Assembly: GCA_021186555.1 (NCBI GenBank)
Contig: JAJKFL010000013.1
Span: 40,549,144 to 40,613,143 of the forward strand
Origin: Reticulitermes speratus
Lineage: Eukaryota > Arthropoda > Insecta > Blattodea > Rhinotermitidae
Direction: 5' to 3'
Length of the DNA stretch: 64,000 nt
The notes under the pieces were generated by a model that was not told the origin of the DNA, searched no databases, and worked only from the letters and a program-made list of their open reading frames with translations. Position numbers and translations under genes: made by a program. Below are positions 55,486 to 64,000 of the stretch, in pieces (position 1 is the first letter of the stretch; each line of letters begins with the position of its first letter).

Positions 55486-57485
55486 ACAGAATCACTCGAG
55501 ATGTCCTCAAAAAAATTACTTTATGTTGCCCAACAACTTTTCTTTAAGGTTGAGTTAATTGCGTTGCTCTAGCAACCCCTGAAATGATGCCAAATATCAG
55601 AACAATTATTATCGAATTTGACCATGGGTGTTGAAGCGCATTATGTGGAATGACAGACATCTTTATGGATGAACATGGCAAAACTAGGGGCCGCTCACGC
55701 TCTGCTGTGAAATGAGCATAAAATCACTATCGATCTCATTAACAAGTAATTTAAAAAAAAAAAGCAAGAATTACTAGCTGAAGCAAGTCACTCCAAGCAA
55801 GAGCTTCAAAATAGCTTTCAAAATTTCGTTGTTTCGCTTGTCACTTGCAGTCCGCGCGCGGGTGACGCTAAGTGATGGATTGTGTGAGATGGGGTACACG
55901 CAGAGATCGTCATACTTGAGCCACTTCCACATATGACAGTACCATCAATCATAAGTAGGCAGGGACAGTCCCTGAATGCAGGGAGTAGCTCTCAAGATGT
56001 GGCAGTCACTTATTTGAAACATCTGTCACATGCAACAGTGAACTACAGTCCCAGTCCTCAAGACTGTATGTAGCAATAAAGACGGAGACCTGTATTTAGG
56101 AGACAGGTCCGAATATCGTCCGAATATGCTGAACTCTCCTGGGTTTCCTCAGTCTTTGAAGGAAAATACTGGGGCAGTACCTGCAAGGAGAATGACAGCC
56201 TCCTTCCAGATCCTGACCATCTATCCGTTTCATTCGAAGCTGATCTCTGCAGTTGAAGGTGCTATTAAATGACCCATAAATCAACCATTTATTCCAACCA
56301 ATTTACATTTCTCGCCACCACGCTTGCAGCCACACGACTGCAGAAACTGGCAACAGAAACTCTTAGCCCTTCAGAAGGTAAACGTTATAACGGGTGGCGC
56401 AAAGGTCACTTGACACTCAATGTTTAAAATAGAAAGGCAGTATCAAATGGCCTATGCGCCATTCTGTATAGCCTAAATGATATTTTAAAAGTAGATCCGT
56501 TACATCCCAGGCGACAAATCGCACTTCAATTACATTATGGAAATAATAGATGTTTGTCATGTGAAAAAAGCCTAATTCACAAATAAACGATTTAGGCGAA
56601 ACGCTGCGTTATTTGGTGTTACAGCATGTGGATCAAATGGTTACCACTGTCATGCAAAGTCCTAGGGCTAGTGACAATGAATAACCGGCGCCTACAAGGA
56701 TAAATCTAACGTCGCGACACAATAAGCGTCCCAGCAAACAGAGTTCAACAAACACATTCGTCTTCCATTTCAGCCCTTCTCGGTGCCGGGTTGGGGTTGC
56801 TGAACGAAAGCCTGGAATTCCTTCTTGCGAGTGAAAACCAATGACTTGGAACGCAGGCTGTCATTTTCCCCTAGGATCTGTAGGACATGGCTGAACTCTG
56901 GAAACATCAGGCGGAACGGATGTTGACGATTATGAAACGCCAAGCGCGGCTGTGTCATAAATCACCACACTAAAATTAAGCCGAAAGACCTTAGGTTAGA
57001 AGGTGTCAAGGGTAACGTGAAAGGGCGAAGAAAAAGCACGGACCCCGGGGGGAGGGGGGGGGGGGGGGGGGGAAGGAGCGACATGGGCGCAGCACGTTAA
57101 AAAAGCTCTCTCCAAAGAACAATATGCCAAGACATGGAGTGACGGCTTAGGAATTCTAAATCAAAACTGCATTTTATTTATAAACGTTTATATTTAAGCC
57201 AGTCATTTTACAGACGACGAATTCTGATATCTTTTAAATTGTCATCAAATATGAGCTCAGTCTACGACGTTCTACGCACTGAAGAACGGTGTTCGCTTCC
57301 CAGCTGAAGCGACGGAACTTTATTTTTCACAGCCACATCAAAAACGGTCACGCAACGTGTCCAGATTCATACCCAATAAAGACAGGAAATTTTCTTCAGG
57401 ATAAGTATACTCTATGTACGTCTTATCTCTTTCTTCCCAGCGGGCGATTGCGAAGAAGTTTCCTTGTAGAAATTCTGTGCGCTAT
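55486..57485. other. Unassigned DNA
   Basis: 2 kb with no recognised element. An imperfect G run occupies about 57047-57072. Short minus frames at 56096-56284 and 56770-56958 are unrecognised. Confidence 0.5.
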
Positions 57486-57795
57486 GCTGGGCTACTCAAT
57501 CACTGGGTTACAAAATGGGCAACCGAAGAATCGTGTTTCGTATCCCGGCAGAGCAGAAGATTTTTCTCTTCTACGAAGTGTCCAGAACGGCCCTGGGGCC
57601 CACCCAGCTTCCTATTCAACGGCGGGGGGGGGGGGGGGGGACGGTCTCCCGGGCGGGGACAGGGTAAAGCGGACGAAGCGTCACTCTAACCTCTCACCTC
57701 CATCTAGTGCTGAGGATAACAATGAATGCAAATATACCTCCACTTCCCCATATGCTTTCATGGTGTGTACAGGGACAACTTTACTTACTTAATCA
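57486..57795 (+). mobile_element. Old D-like SINE containing a G run
   Basis: GTGTCCAGAACGGCCCTGGG, CCCACCCAGCTTCCTATTCA, a 16-bp G run (57625-57640), and CTCTCACCTCCATCTAGTGC. The 167-codon frame 57289-57792 is this SINE read through. It ends directly beside the satellite at 57819. Confidence 0.7.
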
Positions 57796-57818
57796 CATGC
57801 CCAGCCTGTCGTACCCTC

Positions 57819-58942
57819 ATGAATTTCGCTATCCTAACAATAGTAGCTGTACAACCATGAATTTCGCTATCCTAACAATAGTAGCTGTAAATCACGAATT
57901 TCGCTATCCTAACAATAGTAGCTGTACAATCATGAATTTCGCTATCCTAACAATAGTAGCTGTAAATCACGAATTTCGCTATCCTAAAATAGTATCTGTA
58001 CAATCACGAATTTTGCTATCCTAAAAGTAGTAGCTGTACAATCACGAATTTTGCTATCCTAAAAGTAGTATCTGTACAATCACGAATTTTCCTATTCTAA
58101 AAATAGTAGCTGTACAATCATGAATTTCGCTATCCTAACAATAGTAGCTGTAAATCACGAATTTCGCTATCCTAAAATAGTATCTGTACAATCACGAATT
58201 TTGCTATCCTAAAAGTAGTAGCTGTACAATCACGAATTTTGCTATCCTAAAAAGTAGTATCTGTACAATCACGAATTTTCCTATTCTAAAAATAGTAGCT
58301 GTACAATCATGAATTTCGCTATCCTAACAATAACAGCTGTACAATCATGAATTTCGCTATCCTAACAGTAACAGCTGTACAATCATGAATTTCGCTATCC
58401 TAACAATAACAGCTGTACAATCATGAATTTCGCTATCCTAACAGTAACAGCTGTACAATCATGAATTTCGCTATCCTAACATAACAGCTGTACAATCATG
58501 AATTTCGCTATCCTAACAGTAACAGCTGTACAATCATGAATTTCGCTATCCTAACAGTAACAGCTGTACAATCATGAATTTCGCTATCCTAACAGTAACA
58601 GCTGTACAATCATGAATTTCGCTATCCTAACAGTAACAGCTGTACAATCATGAATTTCGCTATCCTAACAATAACAGCTGTACAATCATGAATTTCGCTA
58701 TCCTAACAGTAACAGCTGTACAATCATGAATTTCGCTATCCTAACAATAACAGCTGTACAATCATGAATTTCGCTATCCTAACAGTAACAGCTGTACAAT
58801 CATGAATTTCGCTATCCTAACAATAACAGCTGTACAATCATGAATTTCGCTATCCTAACAGTAACAGCTGTACATCATGAATTTCGCTATCCTAACAGTA
58901 ACAGCTGTACAATCATGAATTTCGCTATCTTACACTAGTAGC
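57819..58942 (+). repeat. 38-bp satellite array, about 30 copies, structured
   Basis: Unit core ACAATCATGAATTTCGCTAT plus CCTAACAGTAACAGCTGT. The left third uses TAGTAGCTGT variants and the rest TAACAGCTGT. A block of five variant units (57960-58147) is repeated almost exactly at 58148-58335. Further right, AACAATAACAG and AACAGTAACAG units alternate. Not homologous to the other 38-bp array at 43.8 kb. Confidence 0.96.
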
Positions 58943-59874
58943 TCAATTTTATAAATCACGATGTTCCTCGTTAAGCGATATCCTGAATTGCCGTCAACCA
59001 CCTTAGATCCAAATACATATTCCTGAAAGCGCACCCCCGCACACCCACACAGACACACTAAACTTTTTAAATAATATTGTGATGGGCACTGGAGTATTTT
59101 AGGGAACATTCCTGAAAAGAAGCAAGCAAGACAGAAAGAATTCTGATCCATTGTAATAAATATGAGGCTCTGACATAGTGCTAGAGATCGATGTGTTGTT
59201 TCCCTTGTGTAAATAAGCCAATCTGTCACGTCTGATACTGAACATCCTACAGTGTCTGGCTCCCATCTTTCTGCCAGTAATAAATTTCAGTTTTCAATCC
59301 TTTGCAACACACACATTTTCCCCATCTCACTTCTCCTCGTCTCTCTCTCGCCAGTTTCGAATTTCCGGCGCCATTATAACTCATTCGGAAGACACAAAAT
59401 CTTCATGTAGTTCAAATAAAACTTTAAGAAACCCAGTGAAGATTACTGATGTTAATTTCATAAATATTTACATAGAGAGTTCATTGAACGCGATCAGCAG
59501 CCTGGTCTTTATACTTCACATTATTTCACATTTCACATTCGTTTTAAAATCATGCCTTAATCATCATCTTGGTCCTGTAGTTTTCTCGCTATCTACGAGA
59601 TGTCTCAATCAATATTTCCTATGCATCCCTTGCCCACGTTAAACTCCTTGCTTCAACAATCCCAATTAGACAATGTGAATAATATCACAATACAAAAGGT
59701 CTCAGTAATATACTCTATAATACCCACTAGCTCGCCTACATAAAATAAAAAATAACAAAAACCGAAAAAAGGATCTGGGCATTTGATTATGGATTCTCAA
59801 CATATTCTTTCTAGATTTGGGCTAAAGTTATTCACAAGTTGGAGTTAAATACTACGTACACGAAGGTCTAAATA
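58943..59874. other. Unassigned DNA
   Basis: Frame 58930-59229 minus starts in satellite sequence. The frame at 59436-59642 is unrecognised. CA-like run near 59035-59060. Confidence 0.5.
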
Positions 59875-59951
59875 CAGGGTATACACAAAAGAATGGTACG
59901 GTTTCAATGGTGAATAAAGGGAAACCGCACCATTATTTTGTGTATACCCTG
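59875..59951. mobile_element. Palindromic MITE, copy 3 (77 bp)
   Basis: CAGGGTATACACAAAAGAAT at the left and its reverse complement at the right with TA flanks (59873-59874, 59952-59953). It differs from copies 1 and 2 in the terminal GGGTAT versus GGGCAT on both ends, and in its spacer. Confidence 0.9.
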
Positions 59952-60142
59952 TATAAAGTGAGAGCCTATAAAGAAAGTTGTGTGGTGAAACTGTCCTGTT
60001 TTCGGTCTCAGTATACATAAAATGTAACTTTTTTAAAAATTACAAACCATGCTTTATTGACGAAAGACATCAGATTTGTAACTGAGTTTCTAAGACGACT
60101 CGCATGCAGATGGAAAGATTTCCAGGTGTTACGAAAACTTCC

Positions 60143-61192
60143 AGTCGGCAGTTCGCGGTATGATAAACAGCTGAGCGAAAAGGTGTGAACGCACCAGTCT
60201 AGTCGGTAGTTCGCGGTATGATAAACAGCTGGGCGAAACTGTGTGAACGCATCAGTCTAGTCGGTAGTTCGCGGTATGATAAACAGCTGAGCGAAACTGT
60301 GTGAACGCATCAGTCTAGCCGGTAGTTCGCGGTATGATAAACAGCTGAGCGAAACTGTGTGAACGCATCAGTCTAGTCTGTAGTTTGCGGTATGATAAAC
60401 AGCTGAGCGAAACTGTGTGAACGCATCAGTCTAGTCGGTAGTTTGCGGTATGATAAACAGCTGAGCGAAACTGTGTGAACGCATCAGTCTAGCCGGTAGT
60501 TCGCGGTATGATAAACAGCTGAGCGAAACTGTGTGAACGCATCAGTCTAGTCGGTAGTTTGCGGTATGATAAACAGCTGAGCGAAACTGTGTGAACGCAT
60601 CAGTCTAGTCGGTAGTTTGCGGTATGATAAACAGCTGAGCGAAACTGTGTGAACGCATCAGTCTAGCCGGTAGTTCGCGGTATGATAAACAGCTGAGCGA
60701 AACTGTGTGAACGCATCAGTCTAGTCGGTAGTTTGCGGTATGATAAACAGCTGAGCGAAACTGTGTGAACGCATCAGTCTAGTCGGTAGTTTGCGGTATG
60801 ATAAACAGCTGAGCGAAAGTGTGTGAACGCATCAGTCTAGCCGGTAGTTCGCGGTATGATAAACAGCTGAGCGAAACTGTGTGAACGCATCAGTCCAGTC
60901 GGTAGTTTGCGGTATGATAAACAGCTGAGCGAAACTGTGTGAACGCATCAGTCCAGTCGGTAGTTTGCGGTATGATAAACAGCTGAGCGAAACTGTGTGA
61001 ACGCATCAGTCCAGTCGGTAGTTTGCGGTATGATAAACAGCTGAGCGAAACTGTGTGAACGCATCAGTCCAGACGGTAGTTTGCGGTATGATAAACAGCT
61101 GAGTGAAACTGTGTGAACGCATCAGTCCAGTCGGTAGTTTGCGGTATGATAAACAGCTGAGCGAAACTGTGTGAACGCATCAGTCCAGTCAC
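60143..61192 (+). repeat. 58-bp satellite with 174-bp trimeric higher-order repeat, 18 copies
   Basis: The unit runs AGTCGGTAGTTTGCGGTATG, ATAAACAGCTGAGCGAAACT, GTGTGAACGCATCAGTCT. A variant AGCCGGTAGTTCGCGG recurs exactly every third unit, starting at 60317, 60491, 60665 and 60839, i.e. every 174 bp. Units outside this block are less regular. Confidence 0.97.
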
Positions 61193-61195
61193 GTT

Positions 61196-61527
61196 TCGCA
61201 TGGACGATGCCTGTATTGATTATTAACATTTGCGATAAACGTACATGATATAATGTAATATACTGCGATGCTATTTAACAGACTACTGATTTAATTTGAA
61301 GCCTGGATCATAATGAAAACTGAAAGACCAATTATTCTATTATCTTCCAACCCACTTCAACCCCTACAACTGTCACAGGCAGGAAAATTACAGCGTATAA
61401 GCACAAGCCTTCATATGGCTCCCGGCGATCACACATGTAACTCACTAAAAGAATTCTTCACCCCGTTGTGACGTCGGCTTTTCTTAATTTTAATATTAGA
61501 CATTCCCGTTGGTATGTACATGCAAAA
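61196..61527. other. Unassigned DNA
   Basis: Spacer between the 58-bp satellite and the Penelope-like inverted repeat; nothing recognised. Confidence 0.5.
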
Positions 61528-61740
61528 GTATATTTTTTACTATTTTCAGTAGTAGGCCTACTGTCAAAACCAACAAACCAACAAAACTCCTCTTATAAAA
61601 ATGTACAGAGTTTGATGTTCATGGTTTTCTGTCATAGGCCTGATGATTGCTCTTTGAGCTGAAACCGATAGTCTGATCACGTGTCGCAAGTGTGTTTGTT
61701 GGTTTTGACAGTACCACTGAAAAGAGTAAAAATATATACT
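61528..61740 (+). mobile_element. Penelope-like inverted repeats with hammerhead core
   Basis: Arms AGTATATTTTTTACTATTTT..CAAAACCAACAAAC (61528-61578) and GTTTGTTGGTTTTGACAGTA..ATATATACT (61694-61740) are inverted copies with small indels. Just upstream of the right arm is a hammerhead-type core (61640-61673), the same relative position as at 20.9 kb. Confidence 0.55.
61640..61673 (+). ncRNA. Hammerhead-like ribozyme core
   Basis: CTGATGA (61640-61646), two T, helix II GCTC / GAGC with a TTT loop, then GAAAC (61661-61665) and GTC (61671-61673) with a 2-bp helix III (AC / GT). All conserved core positions are consensus. Helix I between CATAGGC on the left and TGATCAC on the right does not pair well, so activity is doubtful. 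Confidence 0.5.
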
Positions 61741-62389
61741 CTTCTTAATTTCTTCGATAACTTTGGACCAACTGCATGATTCATAAAGTGGTGGATGATA
61801 TACGTTATCGTGATCACTAGTGGTGAGTTTGCAGTGCACGTAAGGAAGTGTTCATGGTCCGTCTTTGGCCGCGTCAACACTAAACTGACAAAACAGAAAC
61901 AAACGGGAATCTCGGCATTTTACGACAAATTTGCAACAAACTACAAGGTGTCACAACCAACGAAGCCGGCCTCTTTGCCGATCTTCTGCCAGATACTTCC
62001 AACATACGACGCGTCTACGTCATCTTCTGTCGAGTTTCCGTAATTATGTCGATATAGACAGAGACATGGGGAGATCAGTCAGGAAATCGGTAAATCATGG
62101 TTCATTTATACAGTAGAGTCAAATAATATCCATTAAAACATTCATTATTTGTGAAAATACTCATGTCAAAGTGGAACCTTCATGTTCGCAAAGTCCCATA
62201 CGCCGATTCAACATCTTTCACAAACAAATCTCCGTCACTTAGGAAGCTGTAACGTTTTCATCTCGGTCCGGCCCAATTTTAAACTGTATAAATGAGACCC
62301 GTTACTAAAACAGCAAGCAACATTACAGAGACATACCTAATATAGTTACTACCTACTCTCCGGTAAGTTCAAGTAACATTATTCATGTA
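61741..62389. other. Unassigned DNA
   Basis: Frames at 61795-62116 overlap in two phases; none recognised. Confidence 0.5.
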
Positions 62390-62640
62390 CAGGACATGAA
62401 GGCATATTGGGGCAGTGGAAGTATAGCTTAACTCAGTCTTAACCTCGGAATTATACGGAAGTGGGTGTTTACCTTCACGCCGCAGACGCTCTTCCCGCAG
62501 GGAACTAGCCCCCGAGTACCCATTCAATGGCAGGTGGGGTGGATTCCCAATCCAGAAAAGACATATCTTCTTTCTTGGCAGGCTCGTTCGTCCAGCCTCT
62601 CCAGTCGGAGGCAGTCACTACACTGACTAAGCTACCCCCA
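62390..62640 (-). mobile_element. Old D-like SINE
   Basis: GTACAGGACATGAAGGCATA, TCTTAACCTCGGAATTATAC and ACCCATTCAATGGCAGGTGG follow the D body order; head remnant GTAGCTTAGTCAGTGTAGTG on the minus strand. Confidence 0.65.
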
Positions 62641-62746
62641 CTCCCCTCCCCTGTAAAACGCACCTTTATCTTGGCCTCCTGATGGAATCACACATGGACA
62701 TTAATTTTGATGTATTGTCACTGTGGCATTACGGAAATATAAGATT

Positions 62747-63015
62747 CTTCTTCTTCTTCTATGGCTCGACAGTCCTATATGGGCCTGGGCCTCCTCGTTT
62801 CGTCGAGGTTTCATGATCACACACATTTGAGACAGACCACAGTCGGTAGGACTCCTCTGGACGAGTGACCAGCCCGTCGCAGAGAACTCTACCTGACAAC
62901 ACACAACACTCACAAGAGACAGATATCCATGCCCCCGGTGGGATTCGAACCCACAATCCTAGTAAGCGAGCGGCCAAAGACCCACGCCTTAGACCACACG
63001 GCCACTGGGATCGGC
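62747..63015 (-). mobile_element. SINE family B, full copy
   Basis: A GAA-rich tail (TTCTTCTTCTTCT at the left), the shared tail block ATGGCTCGACAGTCCTATAT, body, and head CCGATCCCAGTGGCCGTGTG on the minus strand. TSD GGAAATATAAGATT / GGAAATTATAAGATT at 62733-62746 and 63016-63030. Confidence 0.9.
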
Positions 63016-63190
63016 GGAAATTATAAGATTACGCCAATAAAATTGCCTTTCACGCACCTGTTTACTAAAGCCAACTTCCTTCAGACTGTTGACGGTGTAC
63101 CAAAACACAAAACGAGTATAAGAGAACACAGACTAATTAATAATACTGCTATTAGACACAGCGATATTTATTGCATAACAATATTACGTT

Positions 63191-63236
63191 AATAAGCTAC
63201 ACGTTTCGGCCCAAAGGGGCCATCACCAAGCCTTAT
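63191..63236 (-). ncRNA. Hammerhead ribozyme, core-mutated
   Basis: Minus strand: helix I 5' strand ATAAGGC (63236-63230), core TTGGTGA (consensus CTGATGA, two changes), one T, helix II GGCCC / GGGCC with a short loop, GAA, ACGTGT, cleavage-site A (63198) and helix I 3' strand GCTTAT (63197-63192). Helix I re-forms with one bulged G. The C and A changed in the first core strand are usually essential, so this is probably an inactive relic of a Penelope-like terminal repeat. Confidence 0.6.
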
Positions 63237-63706
63237 ACAATTATAGTTATTGTTATCAATAATATTATTATTACATACGGGCGTTTAAGAAAAGAATTTG
63301 AAGCGGAATATTATTCCGTAAAAACGGAAAAGTTACCGGAATTAAAGTAAGGGAAGTTGAACTGAATTAGTAATCTACCGAATACAATTAGTGTAGATAC
63401 AACTGAGGTTCAAGGCGAAGAGACGGAACGTTTCTAAGAACAGCTTCACCGGGTCGACCCAAGTCAAAATTTAACCTTTCATTACAAAAGTATTTAATTA
63501 AAAACGCCATCAATAGAAAAGGAACTCGGAAACGTATTTCTGCAGAATTACACAGAACTGAACTTAGGAGCTTAAAGGATTCTGAAATATTGAGAAGGTC
63601 GCAGATGTGTTGCGAACGCAACGAGAAAGTTGGACAGACTAATCCTTTATAAATTGCTTCCAGCAACACTCACATCGAGTTTTCCATGCAGAGATTCCCC
63701 TCGAGG
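63237..63706. other. Unassigned DNA
   Basis: ATTATT-rich near 63245-63275; the 93-codon minus frame at 63388-63669 is unrecognised. Confidence 0.5.

Positions 63707-63757
<51 letters not shown>
63707..63757 (+). repeat. 51-bp A tract
   Basis: Uninterrupted A run. No SINE or LINE body is recognised on its left and no TSD is evident, so it is either a microsatellite or the tail of an unrecognised retroposon. Its length may be affected by sequencing or assembly. Confidence 0.9.
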
Positions 63758-63763
<6 letters not shown>

Positions 63764-64000
63764 ACTTAATTGCACTATAAAATGCAAGTACAAGTATGAC
63801 TCAACGTTACGTGATGGCTTTATACGCGTATACATACACTGCTGCTTGAAAGCAATATCATGAGCAAATAAACAAACATGGAAGTGAAAACTTATGCATT
63901 CTTGTGAGTTTCATTTTTGATTTATAAATACGTCTTTTTCCTTGAGAAATTTGTAAGGCTAGAATAGAAGGGTGGTGTTATGTGTTACGATATTATACCA

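Noticed and set aside
57289-57792. 167-codon open frame
   Set aside because: Covers an old D-like SINE including a G run; no independent coding evidence.
60143-61192. CRISPR-like array with 58-bp periodicity
   Set aside because: Every part of the unit repeats, so there are no unique spacers.

Overview
The window looks like intergenic or intronic DNA from a large, repeat-rich arthropod genome. Every well-supported feature is a transposable element, a tRNA-derived SINE, a ribozyme-bearing retroelement end or a tandem array. I could not support one host protein-coding gene, rRNA or functional tRNA. The open frames are short (mostly 60-100 codons). Those with recognisable sequence are fragments of transposase or reverse-transcriptase ORFs, or SINEs read through. 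The SINE set (five tRNA-headed families, each with several copies and clean target-site duplications, TSDs) resembles, from memory, repeats common in cockroaches and termites (Blattodea). That assignment is an inference and could be wrong at order level.

Layout. 1-9 kb: SINEs of families B, C, D and A, a B dimer (3.6-4.0 kb), a degenerate tandem region (5.7-6.2 kb) and a 312-bp hAT-type MITE with an 8-bp TSD (7.9 kb). 9-15 kb: a diverged ~83-bp tandem array, a second B dimer, an A SINE, a possible pogo/Tigger-like MITE, a Penelope-like palindrome and a piggyBac-like MITE. 15-24 kb: an internally deleted Tc1/mariner-type element with long inverted repeats (17.85-18.42 kb), a second piggyBac-like MITE abutting an E SINE, a LINE 3' fragment, a Penelope-like inverted repeat carrying a complete-looking hammerhead ribozyme (20.6-21.0 kb), two D SINEs and an 80-bp palindromic MITE. 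24-36 kb: more SINEs, further LINE 3' fragments, retroelement tails with GACA and TTGAA repeats, another Penelope-like palindrome, a second palindromic MITE, long TA tracts and a short retroposon with a 14-bp TSD. 36-49 kb: a piggyBac-like MITE, a B SINE, a Harbinger element with a SINE nested in it (39.7-40.7 kb), C, B and E SINEs and a 38-bp satellite (43.8-44.5 kb). 49-64 kb: a 42-bp minisatellite, old D-like SINEs, a SINE nested inside another SINE's box B region (53.6-54.2 kb), a second 38-bp satellite (57.8-58.9 kb), a third palindromic MITE, a 58-bp satellite with a 174-bp trimeric higher-order repeat (60.1-61.2 kb), two more hammerhead-like loci and a 51-bp A tract.

How the parts relate: the SINEs are non-autonomous and must borrow LINE machinery. 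Families A and B share one 3' tail, and C and D share another (TTTACC repeats), which suggests two LINE partners. The DNA-transposon derivatives are all deleted and depend on transposase supplied elsewhere. The most unusual component is a set of six loci with hammerhead-ribozyme cores or the inverted terminal repeats that go with them, the architecture expected of Penelope-like retroelements.
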